64,000 bases of DNA from Calothrix parasitica NIES-267 (GTDB lineage Bacteria > Cyanobacteriota > Cyanobacteriia > Cyanobacteriales > Nostocaceae): positions 7,084,123 through 7,148,122 of the forward strand of contig NZ_AP018227.1 of assembly GCF_002368095.1 (NCBI RefSeq). The letters are read 5' to 3'. The translations under genes were made by a program, and so were the position numbers. The first letter of the stretch is position 1. Each line of letters starts with the position of its first letter. Shown here piece by piece: positions 1-9,452 of this stretch. The notes beneath the pieces were generated by a model. That model did not search any database and had not been told where the DNA came from. It was given only the letters and a program-made list of their open reading frames with translations.

Positions 1-2741
1 GCCATCTTTTGTTCCCAACTATTGGTGTCAGCAACCACATGAGAAATATGGCATTTGTGAAGGTCAGTAATATAAGTTGGACGAGCGGTACTAAAATCTA
101 CGTAACGGGTAGACCCCATCGGGTCATAGGGACGTAAAATCGGCTTTAAAGATTTTTCTTTTTCTCCTGCAACTATAGCTTGATAAATACAATCTGAAGC
201 ATCATGGGCAAATTCATTTAGCAGTAATAATTGGGAATATGTTCCAGACTTGTAGTCAACGCATTGTTTTATCCACTGCTTGGCTATCTGTAATACTTGA
301 GGAAATAACCAAACCTGTACCTCAGAATCATCAAGAGAATAATTTTCTAGCTTTTCTTGCTTTTGAGTACCGTCCTGACGAAAATATTTCTCTAAAGTTA
401 ACTTCGCTAATAAAAAAGCTACTTCTTGTTCCCTGCGTGTTTTTAAGTCATCAAGAGTATGAATGCTTGATTTACCAATGATTGGAGCATTTTCGGTTTT
501 GGTGGGTAAATTGTTCGTAGATAAAGAATATTTACAACCAGGTTTATTAAAATCTGGTGTCAGTTTTTGACTCTTTATTTCGTAACGGTAGCCCAACAAC
601 CGAGGGAAAGTTATCTCACAATCATTTCGTTCTGGAAGTGCGCGGACGCGGGTAGGTAATGCTCCTCGTTTTGGCTGTTTATTAGAACCCGCACAAGGAA
701 TAAAAGCAAAGGGAACACCATAGACTTCCGCATACTCTGGGGTGAAGGACTCAATTTCAATATTCTTACCATTGACATTGATTTGATTAACAGTAGGAGT
801 ATAACTAATGCGTCTTAAACCTCTTCCTACAACTTGTTCGCATAAAAGCTGAGTACCAAATGCTCTCACTCCTAAAATGTGGGTCACTGTATTAGCATCC
901 CAACCTTCGGTCAGCATCGAAACTGAAACAACACAACGAATATGTTCGCCTAATTTACTGGATTTACCAACAGTGTTTAGCACCTCACGTAACAAGTCTT
1001 CATTGGTAATTTTATCCGGGTCTTGACCTGGGTATCTTACCCGATAATCAGCTTTAAACTCTTCTATCTCTCGTGCAGCTAGTTTCTTAAACTCATCGCT
1101 CATAGCTTCCCCAGACTCTAACTGTTTGCTATCTACCAAAATCGTGTTAGGTCTGTTTGTCCAATTCCCATCTTTGACATTATTAAATAAGGTTAATTGT
1201 CCGGGAGCTAAAACAGGTCTTTTATCCGGGTAAACTTTACCAGTATCCCAACCAGAGATATAGTCATAAACCATCTTGGAAACACTGGTGTTGTTGCAAA
1301 CCACAATAAACACCGGGGGTGTTAATCCCTTACTCCGTGCATCAGTATTTTCCGACCACTGATGATATTGCTTTTCATAGTTACCATACAGCGTCCGTAA
1401 TGCCCCTTCTAATTCTTTTGGTAACTTCGGTTCTGGTGTAGATGGTTCGCTCTCCTTCTTACTTCTCCCCTTTTTGGGTAAATGGTCGCGAATCAAATTC
1501 CAAATATTGCGATAAGTAGGCAATTCACCCTTCATACTATCGTCGGAGACTGGTACGCGGGGGATTTTGACGATACCAGATTCAATTGCATCAATTAAAG
1601 AAAAATCAGATACTACCCAAGGAAATAAGGTTCCTTCTTTGTAACCAGAACCCTTTAAGAAAAATGGAGTTGCACTAAGGTCATAAACTACCTTTATCCC
1701 TAATTTCTGTTGTATTGCTTCTAATCCAGAAATCCAGATTCTAGCTTCTTCTTCATTTTTCTTAGCTTCTTTTAAATCATCACCTTTATATTTTTCTTCA
1801 TCACCACCAACGCGACGACGGTAACAGTGGTGTGCTTCATCATTAATAACAATAATATTTTTCTTTTTCCCCAGTCCACGACATACCCTATTAACCATCT
1901 GGGATGGGGTTTCTGTAAATGGACTTTTCTTGTCTTGAATTAAAATACTTTTAGTTAATTTACCAACATTAGTATGTTCTCTCAATTGAAAAGCATGATA
2001 GTTAGTGATAACAATCTTGGCTTTCTCTAAATCTGCTAATAAATCGGCAGGAACTAAATCTAACTTCTTATAATAATTTTCTGGGTCATTAGGCACAATT
2101 ACACGTAAGCGGTCGCGAATTGTAATCCCTGGTGCTACGACTAAAAAAGTATCGCTAAACTCTCGACGTTGGGGATTAGCAATTTTATTCAGCGAATGCC
2201 AAGCAATTAGCATCGACATCACAACTGTTTTACCAGTACCAGTTGCCATCTTCAACGCTTGACGAAATAGCAACGGATTAGCATCATCTTTAAATTTATT
2301 CAGATTATTTTTAATCCAGGTATCCCCAGATTTTTTTGCAACTTCAGCTATGTAAATTGCTGTTTCTAAAGCTTCAATCTGACAAAAGAACAACCGTCTT
2401 TCTCGCTCTGGATTCGTCCAATGCTCTAACAATCGCCGCGTTATTGGTGTGATATTCCCATGACCGCGATAACCACCACGTCGCCATGATGAAACCAAAA
2501 TACGGATATCATTAATAAATTTATTTTCCTCTATTCGGTCTTGCGTCCATGAACCCAAGTCAAGTTCAAGCTGAATTTGCTTATCTTTTTTCTTAGGTTT
2601 GGCAATAGGAATAAAATATTGGCTTGTACGCCTTTGTTCAATAATATCGTTAGTAATACCATCCTCACCAAAGCGAAAATGCCGTTGAGGTTCAGTAAAT
2701 GGTGAATTAATAATTGGATTTTCAATAGTAACTTGTTCCAC
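1..2741 (-). CDS. DEAD/DEAH helicase restriction subunit (type III Res-like), partial
   Basis: An open frame enters from the left edge, so the C-terminus is missing. The N-terminal part (VEQVTIENPIINSPF) resembles COG3587/BPTD_3080-type restriction helicases. Walker A is MATGTGKT at about residues 165-172, the DEAHHC box at about 301-306, then YDLSATPFF, and a late motif VI (VVGRGLRR). Such proteins translocate on DNA using ATP and cut foreign DNA, normally together with a methyltransferase. No clear start is given: GTG at 2741 is used here, and GTG at 2765 is an in-frame alternative. The nuclease domain would lie beyond the window. The neighbouring cytosine methyltransferase is broken, so whether this is a working restriction system is unknown. 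Confidence 0.85.
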   Translation of the reverse strand, partial: MEQVTIENPIINSPFTEPQRHFRFGEDGITNDIIEQRRTSQYFIPIAKPKKKDKQIQLELDLGSWTQDRIEENKFINDIRILVSSWRRGGYRGHGNITPITRRLLEHWTNPERERRLFFCQIEALETAIYIAEVAKKSGDTWIKNNLNKFKDDANPLLFRQALKMATGTGKTVVMSMLIAWHSLNKIANPQRREFSDTFLVVAPGITIRDRLRVIVPNDPENYYKKLDLVPADLLADLEKAKIVITNYHAFQLREHTNVGKLTKSILIQDKKSPFTETPSQMVNRVCRGLGKKKNIIVINDEAHHCYRRRVGGDEEKYKGDDLKEAKKNEEEARIWISGLEAIQQKLGIKVVYDLSATPFFLKGSGYKEGTLFPWVVSDFSLIDAIESGIVKIPRVPVSDDSMKGELPTYRNIWNLIRDHLPKKGRSKKESEPSTPEPKLPKELEGALRTLYGNYEKQYHQWSENTDARSKGLTPPVFIVVCNNTSVSKMVYDYISGWDTGKVYPDKRPVLAPGQLTLFNNVKDGNWTNRPNTILVDSKQLESGEAMSDEFKKLAAREIEEFKADYRVRYPGQDPDKITNEDLLREVLNTVGKSSKLGEHIRCVVSVSMLTEGWDANTVTHILGVRAFGTQLLCEQVVGRGLRRISYTPTVNQINVNGKNIEIESFTPEYAEVYGVPFAFIPCAGSNKQPKRGALPTRVRALPERNDCEITFPRLLGYRYEIKSQKLTPDFNKPGCKYSLSTNNLPTKTENAPIIGKSSIHTLDDLKTRREQEVAFLLAKLTLEKYFRQDGTQKQEKLENYSLDDSEVQVWLFPQVLQIAKQWIKQCVDYKSGTYSQLLLLNEFAHDASDCIYQAIVAGEKEKSLKPILRPYDPMGSTRYVDFSTARPTYITDLHKCHISHVVADTNSWEQKM

Positions 2742-2765
2742 TGACCTAAACCTAAAAAACAGCAC

Positions 2766-3400
2766 GTCAAAACTGCGATTAATAGGTAAAATAAAGCGCA
2801 AAAATACGGCTACATTTTATCTGCAATCGCAATATTATATCTGCGTAAGAAAAACTTACTTAGAAGTATATCTATCTAGCGGCTATTTAAACCTTACCCA
2901 ACTCGCGAAATTTTTCGATAAGCTTGATTGATTGGTTTAGCAAGCCACATAGTAAACGCTATAGTATCCGGAAAATTTTATTATTGCAACAATATAAGTA
3001 GATATATTGATGGTATTATACATTTTGCAAAAAACTATTTTTTTATCTAAGTAAAAGTATTATGTCAAGGATAATTTCCAACAAAATTTCACAAAAAAAT
3101 CAGTATAAATAGACTTGATTTTAATCGTAAACATTACAATAAATACATCATATATAAAGATGTCAACTCCGTAACTTCCTCAGTATTTTTAAGTGTTATC
3201 CCTTAAAATAAAAAAGTATTGATTTTATAACTACGTAAATAATTAGTATTAGTATATCCGTACTTTTTTTATTAGATTTTCAATTATTGCCTGATGATGA
3301 ACCAGATTAGAAAGTCATTCACACCATTCATGAATGCTTTTCATGCATCGAATGTGAAGTAGATTGTACCAACAATCACTCGGATTTGAATTTACGCCTT
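2766..3400. other. AT-rich intergenic stretch without a recognisable gene
   Basis: About 630 bases between the helicase start and the 3' end of the methyltransferase remnant. I see no coding frame of convincing length and no RNA gene. Around 3316-3360 there is an imperfect inverted repeat with arms of the type TTCACA...CATGAA. It could be a small hairpin, but nothing ties it to a function. Confidence 0.5.
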
Positions 3401-4365
3401 TTAGATGAGTGAGTAGAGATAAAATACTCGCTTCCAGGCGATTCTCGCGAGTCGTACATCTAAACAATTTCCAAGGGCTGCTCGACGAGCGCGAATAACT
3501 CCGTTGCCGCTTGGTGTTCCTGGGAGGATGTCCATCCGATTGGCAGCCCGAACTGTAGTTCTAGCCATTCGGGGTTGAATACTTCCTTCTTGCCGATTAA
3601 CCCCAATTTCTTGGCTTTGGCTTCTGATTTGGTCGTGCCAGGAGGTCGCCCTTTTCCACTCCAACTTAAGGCTCCTGGACGTGGCAATGAATAAGAGTCT
3701 TTGTCCCGACCATTTGGTTCCGAAGCGAAATTGCGTTCCGATAACAATCCATTCTGCATTGTACCCACATTCATAAAGCTGCCGGAGCATCTGTTGAAAA
3801 TATGTTCCGGCTTCTTTTCCAGGGTATTGGGGTGCCGACAATAATCCGGGTACGTTTTCGAGACAGAAGAACTTGGGTTGGATTCTGTCAACGAGCCCCA
3901 ATATAGGGGGGATACAGTCTCGTTCGTCGGCTTCTCCCAAACGTTTTCCTTCAAGGCTGAAAGGTTGACACGGTGGTGATGCAGTAATTGTGTCGATTTC
4001 TTCGTTGTGAATTCCGAGGTCATACACCGAGTTGTAGATTGGCACACCGGGGAAACGTTTTTGCAAGATTTGTTTACAAAACGAGTCGATTTCACAGAGT
4101 CCGCATAGTTGGACTTTTCCTGTGATAATTCCGGAGAGTGGGAAACCGGCTCCAATTCCACTGCACAAGTCAAGCTGTCGGAGTATTTTTGTTCCCATTT
4201 CTCCCATGCCTCCTCGTATTCAGTTAAGGTGTCATAGTCGTCCGGTTCTGGTGGCTCAATACTGTCATCCCAAAAAATCAAAGGATTACCTTGAGAATCA
4301 AGTTGACGTGGCATCTCTCCAAAATGCGCCGGATTCCAACGGTCAGAATCAGAAATTTCTTTCAT
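3401..4365 (-). pseudogene. DNA (cytosine-5) methyltransferase, frameshifted
   Basis: The family motifs are split over two frames. One frame (4207-3401) holds motif I (LDLCSGIGAGFP), the catalytic PPCQPFS loop, the ENVPGLL region and a C-terminal ALGN...ARIAWKR motif. The other (4365-3460) holds the N-terminal leader (WNPAHFGEMPRQ...EEAWEKWEQK) and the late segment FNPEWLELQFGLPIGWT. One missing A in the A-run near 4188 would fuse leader and motif I. Two more shifts, near 3690 and 3500, are needed for the end. An intact enzyme would methylate cytosine C5 and could protect against a restriction partner. Assembly errors in homopolymers are an alternative to real decay. Confidence 0.75.
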
Positions 4366-4418
4366 TCCCGTTCTCCTATCTATATTTGTTATGAAACTTT
4401 TGCACCCATTGAAGCTTT

Positions 4419-6056
4419 TTATTTAGTCGAGCAAGATACATTTTCTCGCCATTTACGAAGCTGGTGATATATTTCGATTTCATGGAAGGCTCGGTTTTCC
4501 CATATTAACGTACCTGGAAGCTTAATCTTATATACCCCATTCGCAATCTCTTTATACTCCTCTATTACACCCTCTTTCTTAGCTTGATTTAATGCCTTGA
4601 TGCTCTCTGGAGTGATATCAATTACTCTTTGTTTGTGCCTTCGTGAAAGTGCGTTCCAAGCCTGTTCCTTAATTTCTGGGTGTTGCTTAAATATGTTTCT
4701 AATGTCTTCCCAATCTCCCTGTATTAAAGCATCGATTCCTTTATCGAGTGGTGTTCTTTCTAACTCTAAATCGGATTCTTCGGGTTCCTCTAAATATTCT
4801 TCCTGTAGTTCTTCGACACTTGTATAAAATCTAGACCTAGCTGTTTCTTTAACTACTTCCAACTCCGTCCAATGAAAATAATGATTGAATCCTTCAACCT
4901 TGACCAAAATGGGATTAATATTCTCCCCATTTAATCCGATTACCTTACCTTTTCTGTTTTGAAGATGCCCTGTCTTGACTTCTACTGTGGCTGGTATATC
5001 AAAGCCCATCGATACCAGAGCATCGTTACGAACATCAGTATCTACCCATGCCAACTCTTGCTCGAAGTTACAATAATTCGCAAGATTAGCTCCCCAAGTC
5101 TCTCTCCATTGTGGATTGTGGTTATAAGCGCAATTAGAAAGATGCTTGAGTGCTATAGTATCGTGCCGAAGTATATTTGATACTGCATCCCATCTTTTAT
5201 CTTGAGGAACTGTTGCTTCCCAACGTTGGCAAGACTCGACTATTAATTGACCACAATCCGAGCTAATTCTACCGATATTATTAACGTCATCGATTAGTTG
5301 CTGTGCTAATTCTTCCCATCTATCTTCGACTGTTTGACTTGAACTGGTTGATGTGGTTTCTTGTTGAGGATTTTGTGTAATTTCTTGAGTACTCGAATCG
5401 TTCGTATCACTTATATCTGAAGTAATATTTTCAACAACTTCAAGTGGTTCTTCTACATCTGTAAGTTTTTGATATAAATCGGCGATCGCACTCCTAAGAA
5501 TGTCTTGAGGTATTAGTCCGAAATTATCCATTAATTTCTGAGTTAATAACCCCGTTTGTTCGTCAAACTCATACACAGGGGGGAATTGTGCGTAGCGCTC
5601 CCCTCTACAATTTCTGCGCCATATAGAAGGCTTACTTGGCAGCGCTGATTCTCTTTCCTTTTTAAGTTGCGCTTGCCTATCTTTGATTAATTCATCTACG
5701 TAAGCACAAGTTAAGTCTTCTTCAACTTCAGATAGCTGCTCAATTATTGGCTGATATTTTTCCGAACACAATCTTAGTAGCTTCGTGACAGGAATTTGAA
5801 ACAGAGCATGGGGACGATATGCGAAATCTTGGAAATTTTCTGCTAACTTGAGCGCTCGTTTTTCTTCTGTGCTACCTTTATCCCAACCAAATTCATTTAG
5901 TAGTTCTCGATATTCCCCTTTGCTATAAGCCCTCTTGTATTCCCATAACAAGAAACTAGAATGAAGGTATTCCTCGGTACTTTTCTCTAGGTGCTTTACG
6001 GGGTTCGCGTCAAGATTATGAACCTGGTGATAAGTTGATTTTTCGAGTAATTGCAT
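4419..6056 (-). CDS. hypothetical protein, 545 aa, accessory-region type
   Basis: A long intact frame with normal amino-acid composition that I do not recognise as a named family. The N-terminal third is helical and charged. An acidic, serine/threonine-rich linker lies at about residues 205-245. A segment NRKGKVIGLNG...ILVKVEGFNHYFHWTELEVV looks like a small beta-barrel (KOW/SH3-like) fold, possibly nucleic-acid binding. The C-terminus is helical. It lies upstream of the methyltransferase remnant on the same strand and downstream of a small HTH-like protein, so it may share their transcript. The function is unknown. Confidence 0.7.
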   Translation of the reverse strand: MQLLEKSTYHQVHNLDANPVKHLEKSTEEYLHSSFLLWEYKRAYSKGEYRELLNEFGWDKGSTEEKRALKLAENFQDFAYRPHALFQIPVTKLLRLCSEKYQPIIEQLSEVEEDLTCAYVDELIKDRQAQLKKERESALPSKPSIWRRNCRGERYAQFPPVYEFDEQTGLLTQKLMDNFGLIPQDILRSAIADLYQKLTDVEEPLEVVENITSDISDTNDSSTQEITQNPQQETTSTSSSQTVEDRWEELAQQLIDDVNNIGRISSDCGQLIVESCQRWEATVPQDKRWDAVSNILRHDTIALKHLSNCAYNHNPQWRETWGANLANYCNFEQELAWVDTDVRNDALVSMGFDIPATVEVKTGHLQNRKGKVIGLNGENINPILVKVEGFNHYFHWTELEVVKETARSRFYTSVEELQEEYLEEPEESDLELERTPLDKGIDALIQGDWEDIRNIFKQHPEIKEQAWNALSRRHKQRVIDITPESIKALNQAKKEGVIEEYKEIANGVYKIKLPGTLIWENRAFHEIEIYHQLRKWRENVSCSTK

Positions 6057-6133
6057 GATATTATCTAAGCTCGTTTTATTAGATTTTGGTCTTCTTTCAA
6101 GACCAATTTTTGTTTATTCGACTAGATAGAATA

Positions 6134-6724
6134 CTAAGCAGCGCTTTGCTTTGCGATACTCTGCTGCTCCCTTTTGCGATAAGCTGCGAGTGCATATGCC
6201 AAAGTATGTTGGTGATATAAAGGCATCTTAGGGAGTTCGATATCTCTTCCCCATTCGTATATCGTGCGTTTGGATATTTTTAAGGTTCCAGACAGCAACG
6301 TGAGGTATTGTCCCCGAAATTTGGTAGAAGTTACTATTTTCAATCTTTCACTATGTGATAAACCCTTTAAAAGTGTCTCTTCGATGAACCGCATTGCGGC
6401 TATTCTTGGCGCTGTGTAATCACGGCAAGCGATTCTCCTCAATTCGTCTGGGGATAGAGCAATCTGTGCGTAACTACAAGTTTTTCTCGCGTGTTGTGGC
6501 ATACCTTCAAAGTTTGGATTATCTCCCCACTCTCTCACCGTCTTCTTTTGCATACCCAATAATTTGGAGATGAGATTTATGCATTTTGTGCTGTATCCGA
6601 AGCGAATCTCTTCCTCTAATATTGCCTCGCGAGTGAACTTGTCTATGCCAAAGCAATAACGTAGAAATTCTCTAGGCTCTATGCTTTCGGTTGGTAGGTG
6701 CTGGAAAATTTGGTAGTTTTGCAT
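6134..6724 (-). CDS. hypothetical protein with two HTH-like repeats, 196 aa
   Basis: The protein contains two related halves. LISKLLGMQKKTVREWG...MPQHARKTCSYA occurs in the first half and LLSGTLKISKRTIYEWG...MPLYHQHTLAYA in the second. Each looks like a helix-turn-helix followed by the same MP...H...YA tail, so the protein seems to be an internal duplication able to bind DNA with two similar heads. Its start codon lies inside a sequence that is repeated upstream of the HTH gene at 7293, which suggests shared regulation. The family is not recognised. A regulatory or DNA-organising role is inferred only from the fold pattern. Confidence 0.65.
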   Translation of the reverse strand: MQNYQIFQHLPTESIEPREFLRYCFGIDKFTREAILEEEIRFGYSTKCINLISKLLGMQKKTVREWGDNPNFEGMPQHARKTCSYAQIALSPDELRRIACRDYTAPRIAAMRFIEETLLKGLSHSERLKIVTSTKFRGQYLTLLSGTLKISKRTIYEWGRDIELPKMPLYHQHTLAYALAAYRKREQQSIAKQSAA

Positions 6725-6755
6725 TTTTTACTCATTACAGTTTTTACAGATATTT
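6718..6755. repeat. promoter-proximal repeat, copy 1
   Basis: The block TTTGCATTTTTTACTCATTA followed by CAGTTTT recurs at about 7133-7157. Copy 1 covers the start codon and leader of the minus-strand gene ending at 6724. Copy 2 lies in the leader of the plus-strand gene at 7293. It is a likely shared operator or promoter element of the small regulators in this region, but no binding protein can be named. Confidence 0.5.
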
Positions 6756-6843
6756 AAGATAGTAGCCTGCATAGGTCATGTACATCAAATAGCTCACATA
6801 GTGTATTTTCAAATTGGACATAAGAATGCAAAATAGGCGTTTA

Positions 6844-7035
6844 ATGAGCGATATATGTGACCTATCTATGACAAATGACAGAAAAGAAGATCCAACGGTT
6901 AGCTTCCGAGTTTTTTTACCTGAGTCGTTACGACGAGACTTTAAAGTTTGGTGCGCTCGGGAAGGAACTAACATGAGCGAAAAATCGCGAGAATTTATAG
7001 AGGAATGGGTAAAAAACAGAAAAAACTCGCATTGA
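6844..7035 (+). CDS. small ribbon-helix-helix-like protein
   Basis: The core VSFRVFLPESLRRDFKVWCAREGTNMSEK... is typical of short ribbon-helix-helix proteins: a beta strand, then two helices ending in a segment like SREFIEEWVKN. Such proteins act as plasmid copy-number, partition or antitoxin regulators. ATG 6844 is used here. ATG 6826 and ATG 6868 are in frame, and the last gives the most compact RHH protein. It is transcribed divergently from the 196-aa HTH-like gene, across about 100 bases. No toxin-like partner is adjacent. Confidence 0.6.
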   Translation: MSDICDLSMTNDRKEDPTVSFRVFLPESLRRDFKVWCAREGTNMSEKSREFIEEWVKNRKNSH

Positions 7036-7100
7036 TGAATAAATCTAATATCAAGTGTTATTTGAAATAGAAATTCTGGCTTATCTGACCTTTTTAGTGG

Positions 7101-7186
7101 CTAGGTGACGTAAAATTTCGTATTTTTGCATTTTTTTTACTCATTACAGTTTTACGAATAATTTGCAATTGATTAGATATTAATAC
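7101..7186. repeat. duplicated upstream region, copy A
   Basis: This leader of the HTH gene at 7293 is repeated imperfectly at 7941-8026, ahead of the paralogous gene at 8131. Shared blocks include TAGGTG, AAATTTCGT, TTTTTGCATTTTT, AATTTGCAATT and ATATTAATACT in the same order. The gene and its control region were therefore duplicated together, and the blocks kept in common are candidates for the autoregulatory operator. Confidence 0.6.
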
Positions 7187-7292
7187 TTTTTTGCATAAAA
7201 CACCATACAATTTTGTAAATATATGTTCCAAACTTCAGTTTGTAAACTCTTGAAATGCCTGTGGTATCTTTAAAGTAAACGTAGATTAATTT

Positions 7293-7892
7293 ATGTCAAG
7301 TGGTGATAACGAACGCAGACAACGGCTTTCCGTTTTATGTAAGCGACTTCGTGGTAATGAGTCGCTGCGTTCGTTTACCAAAAAGCGGAGTCATGAGCTT
7401 AAAGGTATTAGTCATGCTTCTTGGAGTTCTTGGGAAAGCGAGAGAGCAGGACTTAGTACGGACTCTTTGGATAGGTTGGCAAGTTTTATTGGTTGTTCGC
7501 ATCAATCTCTTTTTGCGTACTTAGACGGCTCCATAACAATAGATGAATTGCTTCAACCAACTTCAACGAGTGATATTAAGGTAAATAAGGACTCGCTTTC
7601 GGCTCTTTCTCCAGATGCCGCTGCTGTATGGATGAAGTCGCTTTCCCTCAAAGACAAATTGCTTGTTGCTTCTCAAGGCTTTCAATTATTCCAAGATCAA
7701 CTTGACGAGCTTGTTGAACAAAAAGCTAAGGAACTGATTGAGGAAGAAGCTCAACTACTGATAGATTTGCTATCTGGAGATGATTATCCCTGTAAAGCTG
7801 AGATTACAAGAGTCGCGGATAAATTTAATTTGAAAACCGAGGATTTGATCAAATTATGCAGCCGTATTTACTCAAAGAGCAAAGAATACTAA
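7293..7892 (+). CDS. XRE-like HTH protein, paralog 1
   Basis: 199 aa. The N-terminal 70 residues (RLSVLCKRLRGNESLRSFTKKRS...SWSSWESERAGLSTDSLDRLASFIGC) have the pattern of a Cro/C1-type helix-turn-helix. A linker and a helical C-terminal half follow (LLIDLLSGDDYPCKAEITRVADKFNLKTEDLIKLCSRIY), which may oligomerise. It is about 60 percent identical by eye to the next gene (8131-8736), with matching upstream DNA, so the pair arose by tandem duplication. It is probably a DNA-binding regulator of the accessory region. Target and effector are unknown. Confidence 0.7.
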   Translation: MSSGDNERRQRLSVLCKRLRGNESLRSFTKKRSHELKGISHASWSSWESERAGLSTDSLDRLASFIGCSHQSLFAYLDGSITIDELLQPTSTSDIKVNKDSLSALSPDAAAVWMKSLSLKDKLLVASQGFQLFQDQLDELVEQKAKELIEEEAQLLIDLLSGDDYPCKAEITRVADKFNLKTEDLIKLCSRIYSKSKEY

Positions 7893-7940
7893 TCTCCAAC
7901 CAATAATGTAAAAATTGCCATGTTTTCTACGCTTTCGGAA

Positions 7941-8026
7941 GATAGGTGTCGCTAAATTTCGTTTTTTTGCATTTTTATCAAGGGTAGATTTTTATGGATA
8001 ATTTGCAATTCATCTAAATATTAATA
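7941..8026. repeat. duplicated upstream region, copy B
   Basis: Second copy of the leader described at 7101-7186. The blocks AAATTTCGT, TTTTTTGCATTTTT, AATTTGCAATT and AATATTAATACT are kept in order, while the sequence between them has diverged. It ends about 105 bases before the ATG of the second HTH paralog, the same spacing as in copy A. Confidence 0.6.
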
Positions 8027-8130
8027 CTGGTTGTACATCTTGTCAATACTAATTGTCGTGAATAAAGACACTTTTTCGCAAAAGAATTTGATACGTGTAT
8101 GATATTTTTGAAAAAAACGTAAATTAGTTT

Positions 8131-8736
8131 ATGCCAAGTGGTGACGATGAACGCAAGCAGCGACTTTCTATTTTATGCAAGCGACTTCGCGGTGAGGAGT
8201 CGTTGCGTTCCTTTACCAAAAAACGTAGTCAGGAACTTGGAGGCATTACTTTTACGACTTGGGGTGCTTGGGAAAATGGAAAAGCAGGTTTAAGTCCAGG
8301 TTCTTTAGCCCGGTTAGTAAATTTTATTGGTTGTTCCCATCAACTTCTTTATAGATACTTGGATGGCATTATTGCTTTGGAGGAGTTACTTCAACCAACT
8401 CCAACAAACGATGCAGAACCAAATGAGCAATTAGATTTCTCTCCCGATGCAGCTACTGTATGGATAAACTCACTAGCCCCTGAAGAAAAGCTATTTATTG
8501 CGTCACAAAGTTTTCAATCATTTCAAAAACAAATTGACGATCTTGTTGAGCAAAGAACTGAAAAATTAGTTGAGCAAGAAGTCAAATTACTTATTAACTT
8601 GCTATCTGGTGATGATTATCCCCGGAAATCTGAGATTGCAAAAGTCGCGGATAAATTAAATTTAAAAATTGAGGACTTGATTGAATTATGCAATCGTATT
8701 TACTCAAACAGCAAGGAATACAGACATGGTAATTGA
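8131..8736 (+). CDS. XRE-like HTH protein, paralog 2
   Basis: 201 aa and a close relative of the 7293 gene over its whole length. It has the same HTH pattern (RLSILCKRLRGEESLRSFTKKRS...TWGAWENGKAGLSPGSLARLVNFIGC) and the same C-terminal helical block (LLINLLSGDDYPRKSEIAKVADKLNLKIEDLIELCNRIYS). Keeping two intact paralogs with separate but related promoters suggests two regulators with different targets or a mixed oligomer. No metabolic gene is nearby, so it most likely controls mobile-element functions. That role is inferred. Confidence 0.7.
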   Translation: MPSGDDERKQRLSILCKRLRGEESLRSFTKKRSQELGGITFTTWGAWENGKAGLSPGSLARLVNFIGCSHQLLYRYLDGIIALEELLQPTPTNDAEPNEQLDFSPDAATVWINSLAPEEKLFIASQSFQSFQKQIDDLVEQRTEKLVEQEVKLLINLLSGDDYPRKSEIAKVADKLNLKIEDLIELCNRIYSNSKEYRHGN

Positions 8737-8987
8737 TATTCCTCTGCGGGGATTATATCCGGCACGAAATCTCCGTTTGAACACGATTACTTTAGGTACG
8801 AGGCTCTAAGCATACTAATAAGTTAAATGCTTTCATAGTGCTAATGACTGTATTAAACAAAATAATTGTGTAATTTAATCGGTAATATTCTTATTAACCA
8901 AAAACCATAAACTTTAAGTTTATTCACTATCTTACTTGTAACATTTTTAATTTTGTGTCTAAATTGATTGTGTAAATTGAAGCGCAA

Positions 8988-9021
8988 GTGCAATTCAATT
9001 ATATTTGAGTTTTAATTGCAC
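8988..9021. promoter_or_regulatory. inverted repeat upstream of the transfer-like cluster
   Basis: GTGCAATT (8988-8995) and AATTGCAC (9014-9021) form a perfect 8-bp inverted repeat with an 18-bp spacer, about 40 bases before the first gene of the plus-strand cluster. Position and symmetry suit an operator for a dimeric HTH protein such as those encoded just upstream. The identity of the binder is inference. Confidence 0.45.
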
Positions 9022-9059
9022 CTCATTAATAGTTGAAAAGCAATCTAAATAAAGAAGGC

Positions 9060-9452
9060 ATGAAAAATATTCAGCTACTTTATACCCAAAGTACATTAGC
9101 TAAACGGTGTAAAGTTAGCCTTCAAACAATTAAGAACTGGTGTTTATGGGCTGGACTTACACCACCGAAAAAAGCAACCTATTTCAGTTGTGATGAATTA
9201 GAAGCCTTAGCTGACTTTTATATCGCTTACAAATTTCTGCGCGTACAGCAAAATGCTTATATTGATAGTGTTTTAGGCATGGGTGGGTTAAAGAAGTATA
9301 TTGCTTCGGTACGCCGTATGAGTTTGCGTCAGTTTGTTACAGAGTTCTTAACCAAAGAAGAAAAAGTTCACTTTTTAGTGCAAATTTTAGTTGATAAATT
9401 AGAGGAGGAAATCGAAGATGATGAATTTAACTTTGGTGGCACAGCAGCTTGA
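9060..9452 (+). CDS. HTH protein, first gene of the transfer-like cluster
   Basis: 130 aa from ATG 9060, which is preceded by AAGAAGG. The segment STLAKRCKVSLQTIKNWCLWAGL is a MerR/excisionase-like helix-turn-helix, and the rest is helical. It overlaps the next gene by 35 bases and opens a run of about ten same-strand, closely spaced genes ending at 15905. It is probably a small regulator or DNA-binding accessory of that cluster. No family assignment beyond the HTH is made. Confidence 0.65.
   Translation: MKNIQLLYTQSTLAKRCKVSLQTIKNWCLWAGLTPPKKATYFSCDELEALADFYIAYKFLRVQQNAYIDSVLGMGGLKKYIASVRRMSLRQFVTEFLTKEEKVHFLVQILVDKLEEEIEDDEFNFGGTAA

Noticed and set aside
3460-4365. An independent 301-residue protein opposite in frame to the methyltransferase
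   Set aside because: Only its first 65 and last 90 or so residues look like methyltransferase-related sequence. The middle is the out-of-frame reading of motif I to the PCQ loop.
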